Notes: a model not told the origin generated them from the letters alone. Positions 12,481-24,327 are shown, numbered from the stretch's first letter. The stretch: 64,000 nucleotides of DNA from Hirsutella rhossiliensis (GCF_020360975.1 NW_025408669.1:5890001-5954000); one strand, 5' to 3'. Made by a program: numbers and translations.

Positions 12481-13754
12481 TACATATAAGATAGATAGTA
12501 ATAAAGGATAAATAAAAATAAGGATAAAAGTAAGATATAATAAAATAAGATATAGATATAGTAAGATATACTAAGGATACTAACTTAATTTTAACTAACT
12601 ATAGACGCCCTTTAACTACCGCCCGATTATTATAAGATATTAAAGTATATCTAAGCTTAGTATATAAATATAGTAGCGCGGGTAAGCCTAATATACTAGA
12701 ACGATAGTTAGAGATAAATAATAAGATAATATTAAAAAGGGAATAAAGTATATATATAAGGGTCCCTTTAGTAGTCGTTAAATATCTTTTAGGATATATA
12801 GTCCTTAAAAGTATTAATAGCGGCGATTATATCCTTAGTATATTATTATTATATTAGCGTCCTATTAAATAAAGTTAAGGGAGAGTAATAAATAAGAAGG
12901 TAGTATAATCTAGTATAGGTATAAGTAAAGTAATTATAAGTATATAGCGACGCTTAATTTTAGTAGGTACTATACTATATCTTAACGCTTAGCGATATTA
13001 TTCGGCCTATATAAGCGAGATAGGGTAGCCGCTATATAGTAGTACTATAGGTTACGCTACGCTTACTAAGAGATATAAGCGGACGCGTTAACTAGCGCGA
13101 AGGCGGTAGAGTATAGTCGCCTAGCGTACTAGGAGGCGGGGTGCCGCTACGTAGAGTAGAGAAGCCGGCGGGCGTATAAGGGCCTATAGTAGTTATAATA
13201 TAGCGCGGCGCGGCGATAGAAGTTAGGTAGAGTAGGGGCGCGTATATAGAGGGAGTAAAGCTTAAAGGAGGAAAAAGAAAGGAAGAAGGAGAGGGGATAG
13301 AAGAGAGGTATTTATACGTAGTAGGGTATACGTATAGTTAGTAAGGTATAAGGGTATATATATAAAGGAAGGAAGAATAAGGCGGAATAGGTATATAAAA
13401 GGGCAGTATATAGAGGGATAGGGCGAGTATAAGGTAGAAAAAAGTAACTACGCGCGCTAAGAAAAAAAAGGATAGTAATAATAAAAAGGTAGTAAGAGAG
13501 GAATAAGAGCACTACTAATAAGAGGGGAAGAGTAAGGGTAGTATTATAGGCTATGCCTATAAAAGGCTAAGGTTATACTATAGCGATTATACCGAAGTCG
13601 GGCTAAAGTAAACCTATATATAGGTAGAGCTCGACCTAAACTTAGGCTAAATAGCACTTAAATATAGGTCGAGCTAGGGATTAAGGAAGATAGATAACTA
13701 TTATAACTAAGATAGAGTTTTCCTCTTTTCTCCTTACCTTTAAATAAATAATTA
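12481..13754. other. Unassigned RIP-mutated DNA, purine-rich, possible LTR of family D
   Basis: No gene seen. The first part is an A/G-rich tract (many GGATAAA-like units) following the family D tail. At 13,000-13,280 CpG-rich patches (GCGCGGCGCGGCG) stand out because CpG is not a RIP target here. A 66-codon minus-strand frame at 13,312-13,512 is low-complexity Leu/Tyr/Phe and is the complement of the purine tract. The region may include the 3' LTR of family D, but no second copy is present for comparison. Confidence 0.4.
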
Positions 13755-13991
13755 TTTAGCCCTATACTACTATACTAAGTATATACCGGCCCTTAATAAT
13801 AAGGTATTAATAGGGAATTATATATACTTTAATTATAAGTTATAAGTAACTTACTATACTAACTAAAAAAAGAAAAATCTCTCTTTTAATTAGCTTTAGT
13901 TTTATAATAAGAGAATATAATATATATAGCGTAGTACCTCTAGCTATCTCTACTACCTAACTAATTATACTATAATATATATTCCCTTATA
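13755..13991 (-). repeat. Short LTR-like repeat R, copy 1 (left end truncated or diverged)
   Basis: Matches the 257-bp repeats at 42,833-43,089 (same orientation) and 55,400-55,656 (inverted). The common right part includes the segment GTAGTACCTCTAGCTATCTC and ends in TCCCTTATA. Termini TATAAG...CTTATA suggest an LTR whose TG...CA ends were mutated. No target duplication found. Confidence 0.65.
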
Positions 13992-15240
13992 GTATTTTTA
14001 TAGTTAAGCTTAGTAAAGAGCTTTACTTTACTAAGTTAGTTTAAGATTCTTAAGATTAAAAGTAAGGCTATTTAGTTCTTTTTTATTACCTTATTTAGAC
14101 TATAGTAGTCTATATATAACTATAGTTTCCTTTTATTCTTAGGAATAAAAAGGATTAAGGAGCCTATAAGACTAATTAATTACTAGACCTATCCCTTTTC
14201 TTAAGCTAAAGTAATATATTCGCGTATAATAAATAGTTTATACTTTAAAAGATTATAAATAGGTCCTAAAGGAAGTATTCGCCCTCCCTTTAAATTAATT
14301 AAGTATAAATACCTTAAAAGAGGAGGTAATTTAAAAGCCTCTTTCTTAGAAAGGACGTCTACCTAGTTTTAGTATACTAAGGGAACTTTTAGTAGAGCTA
14401 TATATTTTAAAGGAGCAGCTGCTTCTTTATTATTTTTATAGTTTAAGGGTATAGGAAAGTAAGCCTTCGCGAGACGTTTAATCTACTTTATACTATAAAC
14501 GAATTATACCTTTTATAGGGTCACTAAGAACGCTTAAGTTAAGTAATCTACTCTCTTTAATAAAAGACTAATATATTTAAGTTAAGGCTTACCTAGCTAA
14601 AGCCCTTCCTTATTAGTAATAAATAAGACTAGGTAAGAGACTTAAAGGATATTCTTAGATCCCTAGCTATCCTTTACCTTAAGTAGAATATAAATAGTTC
14701 TTTATATTTTAATCTTATTATAGTCTACTACTTTAGGTCGCTTTAAAGTCGGTTCTACTTATTACTAATCGCTTTATATAAGTAACTTTAAAGAGATTAA
14801 GTTATAGTAGCTACCTTAATCTAGTAAGGCAAAGCTTACTTTAGACTACTAGCCGTCCTATCGTAACTAGTAAGGTATTTAGTTTTTACCGCTTTTAGAT
14901 AGGAGCTAGTACGGTCCCTAATCCTCGTTCTACTAATCTCGCTAATCCTATTAGACCCTACGTACCCTATTTATACCTATAGCTAGGTTATTATAATAGG
15001 CCGTAGTATACCTACTCTTACTATATCGTTTATAATCTAGTTTAGTATAATTTAGTCGTATATAACTTAGCCTATTATATTTAAAGTATATAAGGGGTTT
15101 CTCCTTTCCTATTAGCGTATTATCCCTACTAGAAGTATCTATTAGTCTTAATTTTCTAACGGTCTAGTCGGTATAGTATTCCCTTTTATAGAAATCGTTA
15201 TTATACTTATAACCCTTTTCTACTAAGTCGTTCTACGACT
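13992..15240 (-). mobile_element. Gypsy RT/protease fragment, minus strand, truncated
   Basis: The reverse complement of 14,050-14,400 reads like the start of a chromovirus RT. VLSKKEAFKLPPLLRYLYLI matches FSKxEAxxLPPHRPYDHxI; then LPLGPIYNLLKYKL matches PxGPLYxLSxxEL, then IREYITLA and FLLRIKGNYSY. Sequence upstream on that strand (14,500-15,200) would be the protease/gag side. The RT stops at about 13,992, where repeat R starts, so the palm, RNase H and integrase are missing. Heavily RIP-mutated. Confidence 0.7.
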
Positions 15241-15424
15241 TAGGGCAGTTCTAAGACCGGAAAAGATCCTTAATATCCTTATTATAATAAAATAAGAATA
15301 TCTCGATACGTAGCTAGTCTAGCACGCTATAAGGGAACTCGCTGTCGATCGCTCGGTACTATCGGAAGAAATTCTATAACGACTAATTAGGCTTTTACTT
15401 AAGCTTCGTTAGACTTATATACGT

Positions 15425-16318
15425 AGTCCGGGTACGACCTTAGGGATTGTTAATATTACTCTAGAGTAAGTCCTCTATATCCCCCTAGGTTATATTCTCT
15501 TCGCTCCCGCGATTATTAATAATAGATTGTCCGTCGAAGACTAGTTAGTAATTGCGGAGTACCTAGCAATAGCCACTAAGCGATTAGAGGGCCGTCCTAA
15601 GGAAGGAAAATTCGGTGCAATTTAGGAGGTCCTACTTATAATAGAGTGGCTCCTTAAACACCTAGAAGACTCGAAACTTCGACACGAGCATAATAAAGAA
15701 CCATATCTACGCATTAGCTGCAATCTTAGATAGATAAAACTAGGTCAGTATTACTCTCTCACCGAGGATAGCCCAGCGTACCTGGCAGCCCTTGTCCTTC
15801 ATCCGGCGGTTCGATGGTCCACTGTCGAGTCGCAGTAGGCAGAGCATCTAGATTGGCTAGACAGAGGCAAGGCGGCTGTTTAAGAGCTATAGGAGGAATA
15901 TCGTGCACTCGCCGTAGAGCAAGATATAATACCGGAGCAACCTATAGTCTCGCGGCAAATAACGGATTTAGACGACTACATAGCTTTAATTAGGAAGTTA
16001 AGTGCGAAGCCGGCTCCATTAGCTTCTATGACGCGAAATAAGTATGCAGAGTAGATGGCTGCGTCCGACCCTGGCGATTGCCTAGTGGATGATCCTATCT
16101 AATACTAGCTTCGTCGCAGACGTCAGTACCCGCGCCTGTCGCGGATGGCCATCGATCTTTTCTCCGTTCTAGCTATGTCGTCCGAGCCAGAGCGTATCTT
16201 CAGTCTAACAGGACAAATAGTCACTTCTCAAAGAGGAAGGCTAAAAGCCGATCTCATAGGAGCCGCGTAGTATATTGCGTCGTGCGAAACAAGCGGAGTT
16301 ATTCAGATAGCTAAATAG
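15425..16318 (+). pseudogene. hAT-family DNA transposase relic with C-terminal dimerisation domain
   Basis: One continuous plus-strand frame, broken only by RIP-type stops, runs to TAG at 16,316. It contains RLSVED-stop-LVIAEYLAIATKRLEG and FGAI-stop-EVLLIIEWLL, matching the VEDWxxxxxYLxxLxxxTxxLEG and YGAIxEVxxxxExLL blocks of fungal hAT transposases. Near 16,085-16,300 lies the dimerisation region: YPRLSRMAIDLFSVLAMSSE, then PERIFS, a short linker and RGRLKADLIGAA. These correspond to the WPxLxxxAxDxLSIPxMSxxxERxFS signature. CpA loss is much lighter than in the flanking Gypsy DNA. The 5' part is lost or unrecognised. Inactive. Confidence 0.85.
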
Positions 16319-16403
16319 ATCCAGATCGAGCAGTGCTAAGTTAAATCAAATTAGATCGAGTCGAGATTTCTAGGACTTAAATAGATCAAATTAGATTGCC
16401 CTA

Positions 16404-16736
16404 GAGCAAATCTCTATTCGGCCCAACCCGCTAAAGTAAAAGTACCTAGATATTACTAGCTCGTACTTTATATTGGCTATCTCTTAATAGAAAATCCTTA
16501 GAAATTTCTATAGAGCTCTAACTTCGGAAAAGCGTACTCGAGCGCCCGAGCTAGTAGGGGAGGGGTCCCCCTTAGGGAGGGGCCCTACTATAGGGGTTTA
16601 TCCCCCGCGCGAGGTGAGCGCGACGTATAAGACGAGACTTAAAGATACTTAAGATATCGTAATAATAACTAAGATATATATTATCTAATTAAAAAAGAGG
16701 ATTTCTAGAGAATCCGGGCCGAATAGAGATTTGCTC
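16404..16736. repeat. 333-bp unit with perfect 21-bp inverted termini, MITE-like
   Basis: Bases 16,404-16,424 and 16,716-16,736 are perfect inverted copies (GAGCAAATCTC... against ...GAGATTTGCTC). Imperfect complementarity extends about 8 bp outward on each side (GATTGCCC against GGGCAAAT). The interior has short G/C runs at 16,555-16,615 and no coding potential. It starts about 85 bp after the hAT relic, so it may be the 3' end of that element or a separate non-autonomous element. If the left end is CAGAG (now TAGAG), the terminus fits hAT elements. No clear 8-bp target duplication. Confidence 0.65.
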
Positions 16737-16789
16737 CGGGGCAAATAGTAATACTCTTAAATTTCCTTAAATAAAATCAGATTTAGGGC

Positions 16790-19275
16790 CAATCTGATTT
16801 GATCTATCTATTTGCAAGCCTGACGCGACGCGAGCCAAACTGGCTTTGGCGCCGTACACACACGCACTTTTCGTCGCGGGCGTTCCTCGCAGGATTGCCC
16901 AAGCCACTGCTACTTCGCGAACCCACACAGGGAACTGAACAGCGCTGCCAATTGATGGTGATTAAAAGGCTTTCACGATGAAAGGGATCTTTAGGATAAT
17001 GTAACGGTCTCAACTGAGTGTGTTGACAACTAGCTGAGCGACTGCGACGAGTATCCTAAAGCTAAGGAGAAAAGGAAGAACAAAAGAAAAGAGAAAGATC
17101 TAGAAAGCGAAGAGGGTTCTTAAGCGAAGCTCAAGAACGCCTGTGGGGCTTGGTCGAGAGTGGAGCCGAGACCCCCACGGGCTCAGCCCGTTACAATTCA
17201 CTCCTTCACAGTCCGCCTGTGCGGACAACACGCTCCTTTTTTGGTTCTGAACTGTCCTAGAATCCGGTCACACCTGGCATACTGGCATACACGCTCAAGC
17301 ATCGTTAACGTCTATTTGAACTCCACTCATCTATCAGTCCACCCCACGTGCAGGCCCGCATTTGCGCTAATATCCTCTAGTTCTTTTTTTATTTCGTTAG
17401 TCATTTTGCCATAGGGAAGCGGGACTGGTAAAATAATGCGACGCAGTCTAGTCGGAAATGACAGAGTTAGGTTTGCAAGCTTAGATCCTATCGCAGATAT
17501 AACGGAGTCGTCTTCCCATTCCCATTCGTCATAATCGTCTAAATTAGCTATTAGGGTAAGAAGCTTAAGACTTAGAGAGAGCGAATCCCATAGTCTTATT
17601 AACGAGGATTCTGAGTATCCTATAAGGAAGACCCACGGGACACATAGTCTTCTTAGCTTGCCTAAGGAAGCCATAGCTTTTAAAGATCCCCGAATTTCTA
17701 GCAAAGGGGGTTTATAATCCCCGACTAATAAGTTAGGCCGGGTTTCCGCCTTAATAGTCAAGTCCGTAAGTATATCACGAACTCGATTTAGTGCTTTAGC
17801 CATTATATTAAGTTTAACAATAGCCGTACTAACGGTATCGTCAAGGCCCGGCTAATAAAACTAGTGCCAATGTAGCGTCTGGAGTCTCTTAAGAACCGAG
17901 AGGAGTAAATCAGCCCGCGCTTCACGTAGTCTATAAATTTCTAACGATTTTAGCAATAACGGGTTTAGCGTATGCGTAGGCCAGGCGAATTTAGTTAGAT
18001 TATCAATTAAGAGCGAGAGGCGCTGAATTTTCGGGAGGTAGAACAATGGGAGGACATCGGCCGCGTTGTTAACGTCAGGGTGGCGGTATTCTTGTGCCCT
18101 AGGGGATAAGGTGACATGGCGGAGGTGTCGGAACGTAGGCAGCTTATATTCTTCCAATAGCTCGCACAAGGCATACGTAAGCAGTTTTCCCATAAGTTGA
18201 GTCTTAATAGTAAAATTAGGACCTAGATGTAGCGATACCAAATTAGGCAGTATTATTAAGAGGACTGCCACGACGGCGTCGACTATGCCAGATTGTAGCT
18301 CGTTTATCTAAAGCCTGGCATATGGTACCCCGGTAGATAGTATGAGTTTAGATGCCTTGCTTATCGAGAGTGTGGGAAGAGGGAATGCGGGTGGCTCCTT
18401 GATTTTAGGATTCTCTTTGAATCCTCGACCCATAAGACGTAGAGTGCGAATGAGGCTACACAGCTCGGGCCTATCGAGAATGCTTCGCAGTAGCAGCGTA
18501 ACCGGCGGCGTTTGATACAACGCCTAGGCCGTCTCGACAGCTAAGTAGAGATGAGGCTTAGTGAGAGCGCGGATACGTTTGTTGACCATGCTCATAGAGC
18601 GTAAGTCGGCGAATGGGACTAAATCTAGAGCAGAGAGGAATAAGTCACTTGGCAAGTCTGTAAGGGACTTTGCTGCCATCTTTTCTGCTATCTTTTCTCG
18701 TCCTTTAGAGCGAATTAGTGACCTTCCCTCCCGTGCTCGGCCATAAAGCGGCTCATAGGTTAGGAGGAAGAAGGAAAGTTGAGAGAGGTGGCTTGTCGAT
18801 ATGCGGCGATTCGTGCTGGATAGGAAGGTCAAATAGGTACTAGCACGGATTGACTGAGTGAGGATGTAGAGGGTAGTGATCGAGGTCGCCCTTTGAGCCC
18901 TTTATTTATGCACACGCCGGAATGACGCCAGTAGCATTATGACACCTTTGCCTAATACGGTTAGATAGGGAAAATTCAATCGTGCGCTGCTCCGGATATA
19001 CCGAGAGAAAGGCCGAAAGGGCAAGTGATCCACCAGATCTGCTGATTCGCCGAATTTTGGTCTCATTGCATTCCACAACAAGGCAGGCGCGGGGGTCAAC
19101 GGAGCCAATGAGGAGGCCGACCGCTACTCCACCAACTGCTCCCAAAACGGAAAAGACGGAAGGGGCCAAACGGACCTGCCGGGCTCAAGGAAAGAGCGAG
19201 CAAAGGCTGGGGGCCGGCGGTCACGTTGATAGGAGAGGCAACCCAACGGGGGTTGCGCAAAGAGTCTTTTAGAAC
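16790..19275. other. Low-RIP island with near-normal CpA/TpG
   Basis: The only extended stretch where CA and TG are common. The right edge is sharp at about 19,275; the left edge grades through the hAT relic. It holds the F-box-like pseudogene and about 500 bp on each side with no recognised gene. At 16,800-17,160 and 18,840-19,275 several frames are open, but none has an ATG start plus a recognisable product. It is probably unique-sequence DNA trapped between repeats. Confidence 0.7.
17327..18679 (-). pseudogene. F-box-like protein pseudogene with four in-frame TAG stops
   Basis: One uninterrupted register of 450 codons from ATG at 18,679 (context AAGATGG) to TGA at 17,327-17,329, with no intron or frameshift. 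Residues 5-50 resemble an F-box: LTDLPSDLFLSALDLVPF and RSMSMVNKRIRAL, then PHLYLAVE. The rest resembles the leucine-rich C-terminal half of a Sordariomycete F-box family, with DDTVST, DILTDLTI, a VPWVFLIG stretch and an acidic DEWEWEDD near the end. F-box proteins link substrates to the SCF ubiquitin ligase through Skp1. The frame is broken by TAG at 18,524-18,526, 18,308-18,310, 17,861-17,863 and 17,852-17,854 (codons 52, 124, 273, 276). Each can come from TGG or CAG by one RIP-type change. The same frame is open upstream to 18,832 but has no ATG there. Confidence 0.85.
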
Positions 19276-19836
19276 GAAAGTTAGAGGATTGAGTTAATAT
19301 AAAATAACGTTAGATAAGATAACGTTAGAGAGGGAGTTATCTATTTAAAGGTTTTTATAGTAGTTATAGCACTAGGTAACCGGCAATTCCTTCCCGTAGT
19401 AGCTTGCATTGCGCGACGGCCGGTTAGGGGCGAAATATAGAGGCCTTAGGAACGCGCGCTAACGTTTTATATAGCATAACGTATTAAGAAAAGCAAGGCG
19501 AAGGTAAGAAGGGATAGGTAGAAGAGCCGATATAATAGATCGGATAAGTAGAATCCGATCCTAAGCTATAGGCTTTTCCCCTTCCTTTTTATTATATATA
19601 CCTACCTATATATTATTACTTATAGTATTTAAATTATAGCTAAGTTAGTTATAGTAATATCTATAGTTCGATTTAAATTTATATACTAAATTAGTGCTAA
19701 GTAATTTATATATAGCTATAGTATTACTTAGAGCTTAATTACCTAAGTAAACTATACTAAGGAGGGTGCTAAATATAAGGAATAATTTATATAGGCTATA
19801 ATACCTCTTATAAAGGAGTATAAATAAGTATATTAT
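19276..19836. other. Transition zone, no gene seen
   Basis: TpA-rich DNA resumes here. A duplicated AACGTTAGA-like unit lies at 19,303-19,335. A patch at 19,378-19,426 keeps CpA/TpG and has a 7-bp inverted pair (AACCGGC...GCCGGTT). The remainder up to the Copia LTR has no recognisable family. Confidence 0.5.
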
Positions 19837-20310
19837 TATTGCGAAGCGTAGCTTAATTTTATAGTTCTTAGATATCCCTTAGTAAGAGGGACTTAGGAAG
19901 CTAAAAAACCGGTTTAAAAGAAGGAGCTAAAAAGAGGTATAGAAAGAAAGGTAGGGGTATAAAGGGAAGTAAAAGTAGCGATAGCTTCTTATAGAGGTAG
20001 CGAGAGATAAGATAGATATACTAGCAATAGCTAAAAAAGAGGGGGAAAATAAGTAAAAAGCTTAGTAGTTAAGAGGATATTAGTAGCTTCTTTAAGTAGG
20101 ATCTTCTTTATTAATTAAGATGCTAGATAGGTATAAAGAGGGGCGTTAAATAAAGGAAAGAAGGATAATTAAAGTAATATAATAATTACTCCCTTACTAT
20201 AATTACGGCCCTTATAGGAATTAAATATCTTTACCTTACTTATTTAACCTCTTACTTCCCTTTTTACCTTTATATATTTTTATATACTTTTTATATCTCT
20301 CTTTACGAGA
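19837..20310 (+). repeat. 5' LTR of Copia copy 1
   Basis: 474 bp, starting TATTGCGAAGCG (unmutated family form TGTCGCGAAG) and ending CTTTACGAGA. It matches 25,649-26,125, 26,176-26,659, and in reverse complement 43,222-43,706, 49,072-49,556 and 52,074-52,549. The internal region starts with GTTATAAGCC. Confidence 0.85.
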
Positions 20311-23300
20311 GTTATAAGCCTAAGAAGAATAGAATTCTTATACCTTCTAGCTACTATTAAAAGCCCCTTCCTACTACTTACTTCCTTTTACTTCTCTTAC
20401 TAAAAAAGCCGATTTTTAACTAACTTTTCTACCCTCTTTTATAATAATATTAAAAAATAACTCTACTACCCCTATAGTCTATAAAATAATTCTCATAGAG
20501 CCTTAAGATTAATATAAGTAGGTAAAGGAGCTATAGGCTTATATAGATAGAACTATTTATAATTTAGTCTTCTTTAATAAATAGGACCCTCTTAAGCCCC
20601 TTCTTTATATTAAGGTAATAGAATTTATAGAGGGAGCTTTCCTCTTCTCTAAGCTAACCTCTATATAGTAAAGAGCTTTTTCTACTACCTTAGGTAACTA
20701 TAAGAGTTACTATAAGGAATACCTTTATAAGATAAAGCTACTAACTACTATATATATAGCGATAACGGAATCCGTTAGTACTATAAAGCTAATCTCTCTT
20801 TAAGAGGAAGAGACCCTTAAGTAATAGCTTTTAAATCTTAAGACCTTAATAGCTCCCTTAAAGGGCTATATAACTAACCGTATTAGGAAGACTTATACGG
20901 CGTACCTAGGAGCCTTTTTTACTAAGAACCTTCTAGCTTTTTTATAGCTAGCTAAGTAGGAAGAAATCCTTAAGGAAGCTAACTAATAATTCTTAATAAA
21001 AGCTCTTTTTAGCTAGTAGTTATAGGATATATCTCTATTAATAAAGCCTATTAGTAACGGTTACTTAATTATCTTTTAAGATACTAGCTAGGAACTAAAT
21101 AAAGAAGCTATTAAAGTATAATAATAAGTAGTTTTATTCCTTTATAGCTAGCACTTAACTTAGACAGCTTAACCTACTACCCCTATAGCTACTATAGCCC
21201 CTCTTACTATATCCCCCGCTACTACTACCGCTACTATAGCTGCCTTCCTAGCTCCTCCTCCCTTAAGAGCCTTAACGCTATCTTTAACTATAGCTACTAC
21301 CTTAGCCCTAGCTACGCTTATTGCTCTAGGCCCGCCCCTAGCCCCGTTAGTCCGTCCGGCCTAACTAGTCCCTTAATAGACCTTTTAGTCTATTAATCGA
21401 AAAATTAAGGAACTAGTTAAAATCGAACCTCTTTATTAAAATTAATAATAAGGTATAAAAAGGGAGGGTTTTTAAGTAGACTATTTAAATAAGGATAGGA
21501 TTCCTTAAAGAGGTAATAAATAAAAAGGAAACGACCTACCTACTAAGCGTATAAGAGGCCCTATTAGCTAAAAGACTATAAATAAGTCTTTAAGGAAGGT
21601 CGACCTTTTAAAATTATACTTCTTAAAGGACTAAAAGACGTTATTATAAAGTCTTTTAAGGAGGACCCCTTATTATAGAAAAAGATAAATAAGATTTAGG
21701 TTACTAAGAAATAGTAACTAATAACGCCGCTACTCTTATTCGAGCTATAAGTTTAAAGAAAAATCATTAGTATAGTAAATCTAGCCTTTATCTTCCCCTT
21801 AGATTAGTAAGAATACTTATAAGGACCCTCTAACTATCCCTTATAAAAATTAGCTATTCTTAACTTTAGTACTTCCTTTAATATTTATAATATACTCTTA
21901 TAATTCTAGGCCTTTAAGAAGGTATAAAGGGAATACCTTATTACTAAGGAATTAACTATATAAATAAAAGGATATAGAAGGGTAAATTTTATAATAAAAT
22001 TACTTAATAGGTCTATATAAATTCTATAGCGAAAAGGGGTAGTATTTTACCTCGATTTTTAATAAGCTTAATTTCCTTCTACTTTCTTTAAGAGGAAGGA
22101 ATCTTCTAGGATATAACTTCTAAGCCTATAAGGCTAGTTTAAAAGAATTAAACGATTAAGCTTATTAAAGAGAAATTCGGTTAATTTATTCTTAAATTCT
22201 AACCTATCTTTAAGAAGGAACCTCTTAAAAAGTTAGCTTTTCCTACTAAGAGGAATAGGTTTATTATAAAGGGCCCTCTTTTAATAGCTTAAGGAAACAG
22301 TCTTTTTTAATACGTATAACTTAGTTACCTAGGCCCCTTAGATTTATATAAGCTAAGCTAATAATAGGGTATATAAATAAGGGGCCTAAAGACTATTAAA
22401 TACTAAACCTATAGCTAAGAAAAGACTAAGAGATAAATTTTTAAACGAACTATTTTATAGCTAAACTAGCTATATAAGGAAATTTAGGTCGACTAAATAA
22501 ATATCTTTAAAGACTAAGAAAGCTTTATTAAGGTAATGTTTTTTATAAATACTTTTTTAAGGATAGTTTTCTATTATTTCTTATAGACTTACTTAAATAA
22601 GTATAATTAGTTTACCTTCTAAGACTTTATTAACTAAATAATATCCTACTTTAGCTATAAGGTAAAAAAGATATAGTTTAATAAAGAGCTATTTATAAAG
22701 GATATCTTAAATTAGCTTTAAAAATAGTATTTTACCCTTCTTATTAGCAATAAATACTTAGGCCTAAAATAATAAGGTAGAAAGATTAAGGGGTACTATT
22801 ATAAAAAGGGCTTATATAATAAAACTTATTATAAAGCTTCCCTATAACCTTTAAAGGGAAGTCGTTAAGACCGCTTATTACTTATATAACTAAACCCTTA
22901 AAGAGACTACTTAAGGAATAAACTATAAATCCCTCCTTAAGCTCTTTATATAAAGGAGGGCCTTACTAGCCTACCTTTATACCTATAGTTATAAGGTATA
23001 TATTATAACTACTAAAAGATAGCTAAAAAGGAAGAAGAAAAGAAAGCTTAATATTAAAGCCTTTATTAGTTACCTTATTAGCTATACTTCTATAAATATC
23101 TTTTAGATTTAAATTCCTTTTTTATAAAAGGTTATTTTAACTAAGAATATAATTTTCGATAAATCTAGCTTCTTTAATAAAAAGAGAGATTAATAGCCCC
23201 TCTTACTTTCTTAACGTAAGCTAATTTAAAAGATCTAAATCCCCCCCTTTTAATAGTCTTTAGAAAAGGTCTTAAATAAGGAAATAAAAAAGGAAACTAA

Positions 23301-24303
23301 TATTAAAGTAGTTAAGGATAACGCTAACTTTAAAAAAGAGGAAGCTATTAAATTAAATAATCTAGATAAAAAAGGAAACTATAGGAAAGTAATAAAGCTA
23401 GAATATACTTACTTTCCTATACCTCCTCTTATATAATAAGAAGATCTAAAAGTAGCTTTTTCTATTAGTCTTTTTATCTTAATCTTTAAAGGGGTAGGAA
23501 AGGTACTTCTTTTAAAGGATTACTTAGCTGCCTTTTTATCCTTACTTTAAAAAGTAAAGGAAGGTATAAGGCCTAATATAGTTATTAAAGATAACTAACT
23601 TTTTTTTTATTTTAATTGTTTTTCTAACTTCTATCTAATATATATAAAAGACGGTTCTTATAAAGTATTTATAATAGGCTAGCTTTTTAAGCTAATATTA
23701 GTAAGGAAGGTATATAAAAGAGACCTCCTAGACCTATTAGTAAACTAAAAGTAGCTAGAAAAACACCCCTTTAAAGACTAGTTTTTCTAAGCCTAGAAAA
23801 ACTACTTAGCCTTATATAAAAAGATAAGGTCTTTTAAAGAGGTCCTTAAAGAAAAGGTAAAAGGAAAATAGGTCCTTAGCTATAAGTAGGTTTATATTTA
23901 TAAGACTAATATATATAGCTTCCTTTAAAAGTATAAGGCCTAGCTAGTTATTTATAGGAATTAATAAGAAAAAGGGGATTTACCTACTAAAGTAACTACC
24001 TTAGTAAAGATATCTTTTTAGACCCTTATTGCTATAGTAGTAAAATTCGACCTAAAGCTTAATTAAATAGATACTATTAATGCTTTTATTAACTACCCTT
24101 TTAAGGAAGAAAAAGGTATTTATATATACCTTTTACTAAGCTTTTAATAGCTAAGAAAGGCTTTAAAGTTTAGGAAAGCTCTATATAGACTATAAAGGTT
24201 ACCCCTTCTTTAGTAATAGTATTTAATAGGTCCCTTTTAAGCCCTAAGCTTTACGAAAGTCCCTTTAAAACTATATATAATATAAAAAGGTAAATTTATA
24301 GTC

Positions 24304-24327
24304 TTCTTTTATAATAATAATATTATC
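24304..24327 (+). pseudogene. RT active site of Copia copy 1 (relic)
   Basis: Reads FFYNNNII. Copy 3 reads FFYVDNII at the same place, and the Copia consensus is YVDD. Upstream, KALYRLQRLPLL corresponds to KALYGLRQxPR/L of Copia RT. Both catalytic Asp codons are mutated to Asn. Confidence 0.8.

Noticed and set aside
13312..13512. 66-codon minus-strand frame rich in Leu, Tyr and Phe
   Set aside because: It is the complement of a purine-rich RIPped tract, low complexity, with no homologous motif.
16799..17013. Open frames on both strands (60 and 69 codons)
   Set aside because: Both begin at TTG, not ATG. The plus one only continues the frame of the hAT relic past stops, and neither resembles a known protein.
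17160..17414. 84-codon plus-strand frame
   Set aside because: Starts at GTG and overlaps the 3' end of the F-box-like pseudogene on the opposite strand; composition is not protein-like.
18561..18746. 61-codon plus-strand frame
   Set aside because: Antisense shadow of the F-box region.
18680..18832. 51-residue N-terminal extension of the F-box-like frame
   Set aside because: The upstream limit is a TTG codon, not ATG. The first ATG with a good context and with F-box similarity right behind it is at 18,679.
18902..19171. Minus-strand frame with a Gly/Val-rich hydrophobic stretch (VFSVLGAVGGVAVGLLIGSV) ending near an AATAAA
   Set aside because: No ATG: the frame opens after TGA and the apparent Met is TTG. 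It could be a terminal exon after a CAG acceptor near 19,180, but no upstream exon or matching family was found, so it is not called a gene.
18982..19272. 96-codon plus-strand frame
   Set aside because: Starts at GTG, is Arg/Pro/Thr-rich and overlaps the opposite-strand frames; no domain.
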